The notes under the pieces: model-generated | What the model saw: the letters and a program-made list of their open reading frames with translations, nothing else | What the model was told of the DNA's origin: nothing | Databases searched by the model: none | Origin: a virus | Direction: 5' to 3' (one strand) | Length of the DNA stretch: 41,598 bases | IMG/VR virus record: IMGVR_UViG_3300033145_000312 | Coordinates: 1-41,598 of that record | Translations under genes and position numbers: made by a program | Part shown: piece after piece, positions 15,402 through 24,427 of the stretch | Position numbering within the stretch: the stretch's first letter is position 1 | How the letters are laid out: each line of letters begins with the position of its first letter

Positions 15402-16061
15402 ATGGCATTTTATCAAAGTACTGATATTCTAAAAGAGTATCAAATTAAGGGGTCATTTAAGATAGAATATGCACCCTATGTGGCAGATTACACAACAGCA
15501 GTTTGGGTTGATGTTGGCATGTGTGATAATCCTAGTTTTGTTGAGACAATCGAATTCTTAGAAGGTCAAGCAAGTAACGCAGCTAAACCAGACATTAATA
15601 CCGGTGTAGGTAAACAATCTCTTGCAATAGGTTTTGATCCCTGGGCGTATGATATCACAAACGATATGTTTTTACGTGGTGGAATTGACACTCTCGTAAC
15701 TAGTGCAGACGCAGCAACAGCAGGTATGACATCTGTTTATACCGGTGGATTAACTGAGATTACTCCTTTTATGATTAAGTTCACAAACAGGCGTATTGAT
15801 AAAGTAACGGCTGCCGATCTAGTACAGTATACTGGTACTGACTATACAGGCTTATCTGTTGATGATCCTATTTATAGAGACATTGAAGTAATAGGCTTTA
15901 AATGTACGCCAACGGCAGGAACTTCTATAACAGGAAAGAATGACGTTGACACAGACGCAGCATTGAGATTTCCAAAGACTTTTGAAGGTTTAGAGGATAC
16001 CGCTAGAGATGTTGGTAAACAGTTATCAGTAGTAGATAGGAACATAGTGCCAATAGTTTAA
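15402..16061 (+). CDS. major tail tube protein
   Basis: A 219-residue beta-rich protein directly before the tail chaperone pair, which is the conserved place of the tail tube gene in siphophages. Features include MAFYQSTDIL, AVWVDVGMCDN and an aliphatic C-terminal strand. It starts immediately after the preceding stop codon, with GGAGGTGC upstream. A stable hairpin follows and may protect or terminate its abundant mRNA. Confidence 0.75.
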   Translation: MAFYQSTDILKEYQIKGSFKIEYAPYVADYTTAVWVDVGMCDNPSFVETIEFLEGQASNAAKPDINTGVGKQSLAIGFDPWAYDITNDMFLRGGIDTLVTSADAATAGMTSVYTGGLTEITPFMIKFTNRRIDKVTAADLVQYTGTDYTGLSVDDPIYRDIEVIGFKCTPTAGTSITGKNDVDTDAALRFPKTFEGLEDTARDVGKQLSVVDRNIVPIV

Positions 16062-16072
16062 TAATTAATTCG

Positions 16073-16104
16073 TTGGGTCGGTTGGCGTTCTCCGGCTGGC
16101 TCAA
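16073..16104 (+). terminator. 13-bp hairpin between tail tube and chaperone genes
   Basis: Bases 16073-16085 pair with 16092-16104 over 13 positions, several as G-T wobbles, around a CGTTCT loop. Only CTTT follows, so it is a weak terminator, an mRNA-end stabiliser or a processing site that lowers expression of the downstream chaperone genes relative to the tube. Confidence 0.6.
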
Positions 16105-16119
16105 CTTTAGGAGAACAAA

Positions 16120-16644
16120 ATGAACAAGCTTAAAGTAGGTAGATACAAACTAGATATAAGCGAGATATCACACGCAAGAGAAGTTAAAGCCCAGGGAAAA
16201 TGGCAAAGGGTTTTTGAGAATACTAAGAAGATAAGAAGTGCTAGATTCTACAATAAGCACACAAACAAGATAGGCTCTTACTTGCTTAATCAAGATATGT
16301 TTATACTGAGAAGAACATTAAGTTTTTCAGATGCATTAAAAGAGTTGCTAAAAAGAAGATTAATAATAACATCTATGTTTTTAAATAGATTGTGTAATAC
16401 AGAATATGAAGGTTTCCAAAACTTTGTTTACTTAACAATATCTGGAAAAACTTTAAAGCAGTTAGAACAAGAAAAAGAGGATTCAATAAAAAAAAAAGAC
16501 TTGGCGTCGGTGGGAATCCAAGCGATGAAGAACATCGAGAAGATGGGGTTATCAGTAGATCAATGTTCGGAGTTGTTTCAGACGTGGCTCAAAGAACAGG
16601 TCAAAAGCGAGAATATATTAGTTCTTACCCAAGAAAACAAATAG
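16120..16644 (+). CDS. tail assembly chaperone (gpG-like)
   Basis: A 174-residue protein between tube and tape measure, with TAGGAGAA upstream. It is basic at the N-terminus and helical afterwards. Like lambda G it would hold the tape measure soluble during tail assembly. A run of ten A at 16488-16497 allows ribosomes to slip -1 into the frame that continues to 16787, producing a longer G-T fusion. Confidence 0.75.
   Translation: MNKLKVGRYKLDISEISHAREVKAQGKWQRVFENTKKIRSARFYNKHTNKIGSYLLNQDMFILRRTLSFSDALKELLKRRLIITSMFLNRLCNTEYEGFQNFVYLTISGKTLKQLEQEKEDSIKKKDLASVGIQAMKNIEKMGLSVDQCSELFQTWLKEQVKSENILVLTQENK
16488..16497 (+). other. programmed -1 frameshift site
   Basis: Ten consecutive A cover three in-frame AAA codons (Lys) and end before GAC. 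Slippage by -1 leads into an open frame AGA CTT GGC continuing to 16787. The position, direction and gene order match the conserved tail-chaperone frameshift of siphophages. Confidence 0.75.
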
Positions 16645-16787
16645 TCCAATGGTGGCATGAGTTTGCAAAGGATAATTTCACAGAGAGGGCAAAGATAGCT
16701 CAGAATGTAGACCCTAAAATACAACAGGAAAAGAAAGAGACTAGGCAAGAAGCTTTAAAGATGTGGTCTAAAGACAAAGGAGATTAA
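16497..16787 (+). CDS. tail assembly chaperone frameshift extension (gpT-like)
   Basis: This -1 frame is read as an extension of the upstream chaperone, giving a fusion of about 222 residues (126 before the slip and 96 after). The extension contains SMFGVVSDVAQRTGQ and REYISSYPRKQIVQWW, the Trp-rich region seen in gpT-like parts that bind the tape measure. An internal ATG at 16563 has no good ribosome site, supporting frameshift expression. Confidence 0.75.
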   Translation, partial: RLGVGGNPSDEEHREDGVISRSMFGVVSDVAQRTGQKREYISSYPRKQIVQWWHEFAKDNFTERAKIAQNVDPKIQQEKKETRQEALKMWSKDKGD

Positions 16788-18863
16788 ATGGCTAAGTTAG
16801 GTGAATTAGTTGTAGAAATAAAAGCAAACAACACAGCCTTTAATAAAAGCATAGAGGACACAGAAAAGAAAAGCAAGAAAGCTTTTAAATCTCTAGGCTC
16901 GGTAGCTAAAAAGGGTGCTAAGATAGTTAGTGCTTCCCTTGTTGCTCTTGGTGTCGCATCAACTAAATTCGCTTCGGATTTAGGGGAATCAGTAAATGCC
17001 GTAAATGTTGTATTTGGTGAAAGCTCAGATATTATTAAAGATTGGGGTGATGTAGCCTCTGAGCAAGCAGGATTAAGCAAGAGAGCCTTTAATGAATCCA
17101 GTGCAGTAATCGGAACGCTATTAAAGAAAACAGGTCAAGATTTAGACGGCGTTGCTCAAAGTACTATTGACGTAACTACTAGGTCCGCAGATCTTGCGAG
17201 TGTATTTAATAAGGATTTATCAATAGCTACCACCGCAGTAGGTGCAGCATTAAGAGGTGAGACAGAACCTATTAGACAATTCGGTATAGATGTATCGGCA
17301 GCAGCCGTTGAAGCAGAAGCATTGTCTAGTGGTTTAGTAGAAAACAAAAAAGACATAACAGAATCGGTAAAGGTTCAAGCACGATATAATTTAATAATGG
17401 AACAATCGGCATCATTAGCCGGAGACTTTGCAAAGACCAATGATGATCTTGCAAATAGTTCAAGAGTACTAAAAGCAGACCTAGAAAATGCCGGGGCTGA
17501 ATTAGGTGAAGTATTTCTTCCTGTAGCTGCTAAAGTAGTTGGAAAGGTAAGAGATTTAACAGTAAAGCTAAAAGATCAAGCACCTATAATAAAATCCACT
17601 TTGTTAACTGCATGGATAAAATTTGGTGGAAATGTACAAAAGATAATAACTACTCTAGGTGGATCTTTCAAATTATTCGGGACAACTATTAAGGGTTCTT
17701 GGATAACGGCAGTTAATTCTATTCAAATAGCTTTTAATGATTTAGCGATATCCATAACAACCAATACACTAGGGGCAGTTTCAAAGTTCTTAGATGTAGC
17801 CTCAAAATTACCTTTTGTTGGTAAAAAGTTTGAAGAGGCGTCGGACTCAGTTGATGGATTAAACGATTCATTAAGAGCAAGCTCTGAAGCATCAAAAGAA
17901 GCGAACCAAGCGTCTATTGATGCAGCCCAAGCAGAAGTGTCAAGCATAAAAGAATTGACTGATTCAAAGATAGAAGCGATAGATATAGAAACAGAGGCAA
18001 GACTGTCGGCTCTCGCAATTACTGGTGAAGCAGAAGAAGAAGAACAAATAAAGAAAGAAGAGAATATTTTAGTTATCAAGCAACGAGAACAAGAGCTTGA
18101 AGAAGAAAGAAACAGATTAAGAGAAGAACGAGCTATAGCAGACGAGGAAGCAAGGCAAGAACGATTAGCAAAGCAAGTAGAAGATCTTGAAACATTTCAA
18201 GAATACTCTGAGCTAACATTGGGAATAATAACTAATTTACAACAGGTTCAGCTTAATAATATAGAGACTAAGAAAAACCGACAGATAGAGGCACTTGATA
18301 GAGAACTTCTAGGAGAAGAGGAATACAACGCCCAGGTTCAAACAATAGAAAAAGATGCAGCCTTGGAGAGTTGGAAACTTCAAAAAGAAATGTTAGCAGT
18401 TAAAAAAGTTGCTGATGTTTCAGAGATTGGAATTAATACAGCAGTAGCAATAACAAAAGCACTTGCACAACTTGGACCGATAGCAGGACCAATAGCAGGT
18501 ATTTTAATGGGAGTAGCTGGGGCAGCCCAAGCAGCCGTTGTAATATCAAAACCAGACCCACCACGACCACAACTAGCAACAGGGGCATTTATAAAAGGTA
18601 GTCAAAGAGGAACTGAGGTGATTGTTGGGGAAGGTGGAAACAGCGAAGAAATCTTTGGAATGGGTGCAAAAGGTGTACCAAGACGGCAACAATTAGCCAA
18701 CGAAGTTGCCTCGGTTGTGAGTCAAAAATTAGGTGGTGGAAACCAAACTATCAATGTATATCAAAGTAACTTATTGAATATGCAAAACGAGGCGAACATA
18801 GCAAAGGTAGCAGCCCAACTTTATGAACCGCTAGAGCAAGAAAGAAAAAGAAGGGGTTTATAA
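16788..18863 (+). CDS. tail tape measure protein
   Basis: A 691-residue protein that sets tail length and is ejected with the DNA. It shows long helical, Ala/Lys/Glu-rich stretches, an N-terminal SVAKKGAKIV start region, hydrophobic segments near residues 290-345 and 545-590 (GPIAGPIAGILMGVAGAAQAAV), and a Glu/Arg coiled coil around 400-460. From length alone the tail would be about 100 nm. It starts right after the chaperone stop codon, behind a GGAGATTAA ribosome site. Confidence 0.88.
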   Translation: MAKLGELVVEIKANNTAFNKSIEDTEKKSKKAFKSLGSVAKKGAKIVSASLVALGVASTKFASDLGESVNAVNVVFGESSDIIKDWGDVASEQAGLSKRAFNESSAVIGTLLKKTGQDLDGVAQSTIDVTTRSADLASVFNKDLSIATTAVGAALRGETEPIRQFGIDVSAAAVEAEALSSGLVENKKDITESVKVQARYNLIMEQSASLAGDFAKTNDDLANSSRVLKADLENAGAELGEVFLPVAAKVVGKVRDLTVKLKDQAPIIKSTLLTAWIKFGGNVQKIITTLGGSFKLFGTTIKGSWITAVNSIQIAFNDLAISITTNTLGAVSKFLDVASKLPFVGKKFEEASDSVDGLNDSLRASSEASKEANQASIDAAQAEVSSIKELTDSKIEAIDIETEARLSALAITGEAEEEEQIKKEENILVIKQREQELEEERNRLREERAIADEEARQERLAKQVEDLETFQEYSELTLGIITNLQQVQLNNIETKKNRQIEALDRELLGEEEYNAQVQTIEKDAALESWKLQKEMLAVKKVADVSEIGINTAVAITKALAQLGPIAGPIAGILMGVAGAAQAAVVISKPDPPRPQLATGAFIKGSQRGTEVIVGEGGNSEEIFGMGAKGVPRRQQLANEVASVVSQKLGGGNQTINVYQSNLLNMQNEANIAKVAAQLYEPLEQERKRRGL

Positions 18864-19231
18864 TGATATTGAAACTAGGGTTAGACAACGATCAAACAGA
18901 TTTACCAGTAAAGTCTTTTAGCCTTGCACCAAACAGCAGGAACGACAAGAACAAGAGTATTAGAACAGCAGACAACACATTACATATAGATTATACACCA
19001 GTTAAAACTGATTTAACATTGACATGGGATGTCATAAAACAATCGGATGTAGTCCTGTTAGAATCTATCTATAATACACAGGTTACATCATTACAGAGCC
19101 TTGTTTTTACTTATGAGGATTCTCTAGGGACTCACAGTTACTCTGTTTACATGCCTCCTGTAAGCGTTGGAGCAACAACTTTTGTTAAAGGATACTCGTA
19201 TGGTTTAACTATAGAGTTGCAGGAGCTTTAA
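18863..19231 (+). CDS. distal tail protein, 122 aa
   Basis: A 122-residue beta protein following the tape measure by a one-base overlap and overlapping the next gene in the same way. Small proteins in this place usually form the first ring of the tail tip (lambda gpM-like or Dit-like). No catalytic motif is present. Confidence 0.65.
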   Translation: MILKLGLDNDQTDLPVKSFSLAPNSRNDKNKSIRTADNTLHIDYTPVKTDLTLTWDVIKQSDVVLLESIYNTQVTSLQSLVFTYEDSLGTHSYSVYMPPVSVGATTFVKGYSYGLTIELQEL

Positions 19232-21270
19232 TGATAGATATATCTACAGAACTTCAAGACGCTTTTAAGGCTCATTCAAGAGAGATACACACAGAAATAA
19301 CTTTAAACTTTTCTGATTTATCCCTAGATAAAAACTCTACTGTATCGAGTGCAGAACAAAACGAACCAGTTTTTAATTATCAATTGATAAACGGTAACAC
19401 TGTAACAGATTGCAAGTGGGCTGTGATGGATGGTGAAACCACTGATATGTCCGGTGATTATTGTATGTGTCCAAGTGACACAACAACCAACGCTTATCAA
19501 ATCGGTTTATGGTCGGAAGATGTTACAGATGCTTCGGGTGTATGTGACGTTACTTTTAATATTGCTAGATCTACAGGAGATTTATCCGGTTTAGCCTTAT
19601 ACGGTGATAACATGCGACAGGAATATATGATTGATTTTACTATTGAGTTTTATGATGATGGTGGTTTAATTCACACTGACACAGTAGTTAATAATACGTC
19701 TATTGCTTATGACTTAGAAATAGGCTCAACTTTAGAAGATGTAGTTAATATAATATTTAACATAACTAAATGGTCAGAGCCTTTAACACCTGTTAAAGTG
19801 TTGGCAGTAAGAACCGATTTACTTAAAAAGATGAACGCAAGCGATATATTAGATTTCTCTATAACAGATGAAAGCGAGATAGTCGGAACAAGCACAATAC
19901 CAACAGGGAATATAAGTTATGGTTATTCTGCTTTTAGCTTTTTGAATAGAGATAGGGTATTCGATGTTAATAACACAGCTTCCCCATTGTACGGACAAAT
20001 TAAACAGAATACAAAGATAGACGTTTCCGTTGGAGCTAGAACCGTTAACGGTATCGAAATGGTAAAGATTTTCTCTGGTTGGACTGATGCAATAACAACG
20101 GACGATAACTCTCTTATTGCAGCAACACAGGCAACCGATAGATTAAAACGATTATCTTTATCAGATATGACACCTACAGCCGTATTGATTGATTATACAG
20201 TAGGAGCAATCTTTGACTTAATCTTTGCTGATGCTGATATTTCAAGCGAGTTTTTAAATATAGAGTCTTTATTATATGAATCTACTTATCAATTACCAAT
20301 TTATTATATTAAGGGTTCTGATCATTTAGCAGAATTAAGAAGATTATCCGAGGCAGTAAGCACAAGTGTTTATGTTGTCAACGATGTCATAACAGTAGAG
20401 AGTATTGTGGCTATATCATTAAAGTATGAGACGCAGGAAACTTACGACTTAAGTGATTATACTAATAAAGCCAATCAACCATTATATGACGCTGTTTACA
20501 ACTCTGTAACCGTACCATATAACGTATATACTCAAATAGATGACGTAGAAGTTTACTCGACATCTACCAACGAGCTAGAGAGAATAAACCTAGGTACTAA
20601 GGAATATGTTTTTACGTTCTCTGAGAAGTCTTGTATTAACCATGTTCTTAATTATACTCCTGTTGGTGGTGTAACGGTTGGGACTACTAACTATTATAGT
20701 GATAGAGCAGTAATAGAGTTTGTTAATTCAAACGGTATTGATACTGATATAACTATAACAATTGACGCTGATGTTTACGAGATATCAACAAGAAAAACTG
20801 TGAGCGATCAAGACAACGATTCTATTGAATCTTATGGTATCTCAAATTTTACATATGGCGACAATCAAATAGTACAAACTCAAGGTTTATCTAATGTAAT
20901 AGCAACTAATATTCTGCAAACTTACAAAGACCCATTTAGAGATATAACATTAGAAATGCAATATGCAGGGAATCCAGCACTAGAACTAACGGACAAAATA
21001 ACTGTTGAGGATAGATATTTAGAGCAGAGTTACAACATCGTAAATAAAACTCTAAGTTTTGACGGTGGATTGTCCATGCAGATCAAAGCTAAAAAAGCAT
21101 CTTTAAAAGATTACTCTTTAATAGATAATCTTAATAATAATTTTGTTGATGATTTAGGGAATACTATAATAGCTCTAACCAGTGATATAGTTGAAACCTT
21201 TGATCTAGTAGATAATAACGCTAATAAATTTGTAACTGATAAAGGTTTTCAAATAATAATAGGAGGATAG
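19231..21270 (+). CDS. tail tip/hub protein, 679 aa
   Basis: A large beta-rich protein after the distal tail gene. Residues about 200-400 have the look of a hub domain (DYTVGAIFDLIFADADISSE and AELRRLSEAVSTSVYVVNDVI), as in phage tail-associated hub proteins with the gp27-like fold. The rest is Asp/Thr/Asn-rich strands. It probably forms the base of the tail to which fibers attach. The C-terminus repeats DNxNNxFVxDxG-like units (DNLNNNFVDDLGN and DNNANKFVTDKGF). Confidence 0.65.
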   Translation: MIDISTELQDAFKAHSREIHTEITLNFSDLSLDKNSTVSSAEQNEPVFNYQLINGNTVTDCKWAVMDGETTDMSGDYCMCPSDTTTNAYQIGLWSEDVTDASGVCDVTFNIARSTGDLSGLALYGDNMRQEYMIDFTIEFYDDGGLIHTDTVVNNTSIAYDLEIGSTLEDVVNIIFNITKWSEPLTPVKVLAVRTDLLKKMNASDILDFSITDESEIVGTSTIPTGNISYGYSAFSFLNRDRVFDVNNTASPLYGQIKQNTKIDVSVGARTVNGIEMVKIFSGWTDAITTDDNSLIAATQATDRLKRLSLSDMTPTAVLIDYTVGAIFDLIFADADISSEFLNIESLLYESTYQLPIYYIKGSDHLAELRRLSEAVSTSVYVVNDVITVESIVAISLKYETQETYDLSDYTNKANQPLYDAVYNSVTVPYNVYTQIDDVEVYSTSTNELERINLGTKEYVFTFSEKSCINHVLNYTPVGGVTVGTTNYYSDRAVIEFVNSNGIDTDITITIDADVYEISTRKTVSDQDNDSIESYGISNFTYGDNQIVQTQGLSNVIATNILQTYKDPFRDITLEMQYAGNPALELTDKITVEDRYLEQSYNIVNKTLSFDGGLSMQIKAKKASLKDYSLIDNLNNNFVDDLGNTIIALTSDIVETFDLVDNNANKFVTDKGFQIIIGG

Positions 21271-21273
21271 AAT

Positions 21274-21948
21274 ATGGCTAATATAAGAGTTGATGGATTA
21301 CCATTAAGCCCAGGAGTAGCATTAACAGATAACTTACACACTACGCAAGGTGGAGTTGATTACAAAGCGACTTTACAATCGATTTACGATGCTATAAAAT
21401 ATGAGGCAGTTCCAGCAGGACAAGTTTTCAGTGTAGCATGGAACGCAGACCCTGCTACATTAGGGCATAAGGCTTTATTATTACAAGGTCAAGGAATAAT
21501 AAGAGCTAACTACCCCGAACTAGACACAGCAGTTTATGTTGGAGATGGTAACAACGCCACAGCCTCAGCATTTTACAGAGCTACAGACAGTGGAGGGGTC
21601 ACAAGAAGCACAACAGGAACATATTTAATTCTACCTGACGCTAGAGGTCGTATGATTCGTGGGCTAGATTTAGCAGGTAGTATTGATCCGGATGGGGCTT
21701 CTCGTGATTTAGGTAGTTATCAAGATGATAGCATTCAAGGACACGCACATACTTTTTTCCAAGACGGTGCAGGAGGGGCATCTAAAAATCCTAATACTCT
21801 AAACAATGGAGATGGATTAAGGGCATTAGAAGTAACTCCTAGACCAGTAGTTGGTGGAGCAATTACTGATGCCCTTTTTGGATCATCGAGAGTATCCACA
21901 GAAACAAGATCGGTAAATATTGCATTGAACCACGTAATAACATACTAA
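21274..21948 (+). CDS. phage tail collar/fiber-tip protein
   Basis: The 224-residue protein has the tail-collar pattern: GQVFSVAW early, then LILPDARGRMIRGLD, a Gly/Asp-rich loop, LGSYQDD and GHAHTF, and an aromatic C-terminus. Such domains form trimeric fiber ends, with the His motif often binding metal. It lies three bases after the hub gene, with GGAGG upstream. Confidence 0.8.
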   Translation: MANIRVDGLPLSPGVALTDNLHTTQGGVDYKATLQSIYDAIKYEAVPAGQVFSVAWNADPATLGHKALLLQGQGIIRANYPELDTAVYVGDGNNATASAFYRATDSGGVTRSTTGTYLILPDARGRMIRGLDLAGSIDPDGASRDLGSYQDDSIQGHAHTFFQDGAGGASKNPNTLNNGDGLRALEVTPRPVVGGAITDALFGSSRVSTETRSVNIALNHVITY

Positions 21949-21958
21949 GGAGAACAAA

Positions 21959-22495
21959 ATGAATACAGTTATTTTAGAAACAATAGACGACATAGAAATA
22001 ATAAAGGGCTTCGGCTCTTTGTCTATCGATCCAATCGAAACAGTTAAGCAGAGATCAAAGAAAAAGATTGTTTACTTTGAACCACTGAAAAATGAAAAAG
22101 TTATCTCGGATAAACTAAAAGGGGAACTAGAATTAATAATCTCAGAGAATCCAAAAGCTAAGATTGATATTGATAGCAATGTTTACGAAGATAATCGGGG
22201 CGTGGTTCAATTTATAGATGATAACTTTGTAACTATCGAAAAACTAGGTGAGAAAGTAACAGGTAAACTACAAAGCGATTTCACGGCAGAAGAATTAGAA
22301 GATCTAAGATTTAACAAGCTAACTAAGAAAGATAAAACAAAAGAGTTCAAAGTAATGAAAGATTCTATTATCAATGAGGCTGTTAATATTAAAAACAGAG
22401 CAGAGATAGAAGGTATTGCTAATCCTGTTAAATTAGGTCAAGATCATTTTAACAGTAAACTAACAGATTTAAAATCTAAATATGGAGTTAAATAA
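21959..22495 (+). CDS. fiber-linked hypothetical protein, 178 aa
   Basis: A charged Lys/Glu-rich, helical protein with a strong AAGGAGAAC ribosome site, between two fiber genes and overlapping the next by one base. The position suggests a fiber assembly chaperone or accessory protein. I see no diagnostic motif. Confidence 0.55.
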   Translation: MNTVILETIDDIEIIKGFGSLSIDPIETVKQRSKKKIVYFEPLKNEKVISDKLKGELELIISENPKAKIDIDSNVYEDNRGVVQFIDDNFVTIEKLGEKVTGKLQSDFTAEELEDLRFNKLTKKDKTKEFKVMKDSIINEAVNIKNRAEIEGIANPVKLGQDHFNSKLTDLKSKYGVK

Positions 22496-23169
22496 TGGCA
22501 TGGACACCCCCGAACACAGGATATACTCCTAGCAATAAGCTAACGTATCAACTACACAATGAAATAAGTGGTAATGTGATCTATCTTAAAGTAAGATCCG
22601 ACACAGTTGACGATTCTATAGACCAAGGAGTTAAACAGGCAGATAGTCCGACTTTTGTAGATGTTGTATTAACAGGGTTTGGAGCTATAAAAAGTGCATT
22701 AACAACATTAGTGTCAAGAGTTAATCAAGGCGTTAACACGACATCTAGTCCGACTTTTGCAAAAGTTAATACTGGTCAAGGATCGACCGAGATCTACAAT
22801 ATGAATCAGAATATAAGATCTACTGATGACGTTTCTTTCAAAGGGCTTACTCTAAGCAGCAATTTTCTACCAACAACTTCACCTATAGAAACTACCACAG
22901 CTACCCTAACGATAGACGACTCCACTATCATGATTCCTAGAGGTCTTTATTCAGACATAAAACTAGATTATTTTGAGGCGTCTAACAGTGCTGGAGCAGG
23001 CTACATTGAGAGACTTATAGGAGGTCAATGGGACACAGTCTTTTTTATAAATGTGACATCTAATAAGATAACAGGCTCATGCCAAATTTCTAATGGGAAC
23101 AACTTAAGAATCCGCCTAGGAATAAGCAGTGGAACTTGTTCAGTATCTGCAACACTTATTAAAAGTTGA
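22495..23169 (+). CDS. tail fiber-like protein, 224 aa
   Basis: The middle has imperfect repeats of the form DQGVKQADSPTFVDV / NQGVNTTSSPTFAKV / DDVSFKGLTL, typical of trimeric phage fibers and host-binding stalks. The last ~90 residues form a compact beta domain (YIERLIGGQWDTVFFINV) that may be the receptor-binding head. It is the last gene of the long rightward structural operon and faces a leftward lipoprotein gene. Confidence 0.7.
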   Translation: MAWTPPNTGYTPSNKLTYQLHNEISGNVIYLKVRSDTVDDSIDQGVKQADSPTFVDVVLTGFGAIKSALTTLVSRVNQGVNTTSSPTFAKVNTGQGSTEIYNMNQNIRSTDDVSFKGLTLSSNFLPTTSPIETTTATLTIDDSTIMIPRGLYSDIKLDYFEASNSAGAGYIERLIGGQWDTVFFINVTSNKITGSCQISNGNNLRIRLGISSGTCSVSATLIKS

Positions 23170-23175
23170 TTATCC

Positions 23176-23379
23176 TCAGACGTCGTTGATGTTGCATAGA
23201 AACACACCATCTAAATCAAAGACATTGCCATCATCATCAATAGTAACGAAGATTTCTTCGCACTCATGTGGTGGTGGTCCTTGCCAACCTGGTTCTTTCT
23301 CAGAACTATTTAGTTCTTGGTCCAAAGCACAACCATTAAACATCATAACCAAACTTAAAATCACTATTATCTTTTTCAT
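23176..23379 (-). CDS. small lipoprotein, 67 aa
   Basis: The ATG at 23379 with AGAGGAAAG upstream gives a lipoprotein signal: MKKIIVILSLVMMFNGCA, with the lipobox NGC. The mature part is acidic, Pro-rich (GWQGPPPHEC) and has two further Cys. Outer-membrane anchoring is expected. In a lysis region a small Pro-rich lipoprotein could be an outer spanin, but it is encoded on the opposite strand to the lysis genes, so superinfection exclusion is also possible. Confidence 0.65.
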   Translation of the reverse strand: MKKIIVILSLVMMFNGCALDQELNSSEKEPGWQGPPPHECEEIFVTIDDDGNVFDLDGVFLCNINDV

Positions 23380-23503
23380 TTCTCTTTCCTCTCTTGCTTT
23401 AATCATAAGCTATATAACCAACAATTCCACCCTAAAAAAACAAAACCTTTATTTATTTTAATTAATATGATACTTTATACTTAACAAGTTTTAAGGGGAA
23501 TTT

Positions 23504-23980
23504 ATGACACGTTCTAATAAATGGGGAATATATGCGATTCAAGACGGTGTAATATTGCACGCTCTAACCAGTGAATCAGACTATGGGAATAGATTATATA
23601 TATACCATCCTTGTGGACATGTAACTTTATATGGACATTTAAGCCTTTTGTTAGTAGATGAACACACCCAGGTAAAAAAGGGTGATCTAATAGGTTTTAT
23701 GGGTGATAGTGGTCGAGGTATTCCAACACCAAACAAGCATTTACATATTGGTTTATTTCCACCTAATGAAGATTTAAGGGGTATAAACGCAATCAATCCT
23801 GTTCCTTTTATTGTTGACGGTTCATATCCTTGTAATACTAAAGTAAGTGGAGCATTTCAAGAACTATATACAGATTACTATCATGAAGGTTTAGACTTCT
23901 CTGGAAGAGATGAGAATTTAATCAAGGGATGGCGTGCAGGGATAAAAGCCCATAATCAAAAATACTATAGGAGACGATAA
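23504..23980 (+). CDS. M23-type peptidase endolysin with apparent circular permutation
   Basis: M23 enzymes are zinc endopeptidases that cut peptidoglycan cross-bridges. The protein opens with the core strands (IYAIQDGVILHA, YIYHPCGHVTLYGHLS at 32-47) and has the HLHIG zinc motif at 79-83. The other zinc motif, HEGLDFSG (127-134), which normally precedes the core, is at the C-terminus instead, led by YPCNTKVSGAFQ. All expected ligands are therefore present but in rotated order. It has no signal peptide, a good AAGGGGAA ribosome site, and overlaps a holin gene, fitting an endolysin of 158 residues. Confidence 0.78.
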   Translation: MTRSNKWGIYAIQDGVILHALTSESDYGNRLYIYHPCGHVTLYGHLSLLLVDEHTQVKKGDLIGFMGDSGRGIPTPNKHLHIGLFPPNEDLRGINAINPVPFIVDGSYPCNTKVSGAFQELYTDYYHEGLDFSGRDENLIKGWRAGIKAHNQKYYRRR

Positions 23981-24414
23981 TGAATATAATTAAAGATCTA
24001 ATGCAAGGTGGTATCGAGGGCTTATTAGGGGCTGGAGGTAGCATCATTGATAAGTTTGTAACTAATCCAGAGCAGAAATTAGAAGCCAAAAAAATGATGT
24101 TTGAGGCAGAACAGGGAGCGAAGAGGCTAGAGATAGAATCACAAAAAAACATTCATGATTTCGCTATTCAATATGAGGGTTCAGCAAATCAAGTACCAAA
24201 AGGTATATTGATATTAAGATCGCTTATTAGACCAGTTATAACCGTATGCATGTTTTTTAGCTTAATGTTTTTTATTGGATCAGACATTTTTATTAAAACG
24301 ACGTGGTTAAAAGAATTACCTAAACAATACTGGACTATATTATATATAGTAATGGGTTTTTGGTTTGGTGGGAAAATTGGTGAGAATATCGCCGAGAAAA
24401 TAAAAAACAAATAA
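23980..24414 (+). CDS. holin (3TM-type)
   Basis: A 144-residue protein with an amphipathic Gly-rich N-terminus, a charged helix (EQKLEAKKMMFEAEQ), and two clear hydrophobic segments near residues 77-100 and 116-134, ending in basic residues. This layout matches the 3TM holin family linked to phage and gene-transfer-agent release. It overlaps the peptidase gene by one base, so the two form a holin-endolysin cassette. Confidence 0.75.
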   Translation: MNIIKDLMQGGIEGLLGAGGSIIDKFVTNPEQKLEAKKMMFEAEQGAKRLEIESQKNIHDFAIQYEGSANQVPKGILILRSLIRPVITVCMFFSLMFFIGSDIFIKTTWLKELPKQYWTILYIVMGFWFGGKIGENIAEKIKNK

Positions 24415-24427
24415 ATAAGGGGGTTGC

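Noticed and set aside
16563-16787. Independent gene starting at ATG 16563
   Set aside because: No good ribosome site; the -1 frame is open from the A run and gene order fits a frameshift fusion.
22005-22025. Hairpin with TTCG loop inside the fiber-linked gene
   Set aside because: It resembles the terminator at 33934 but lacks a T-tract and lies within a coding region.
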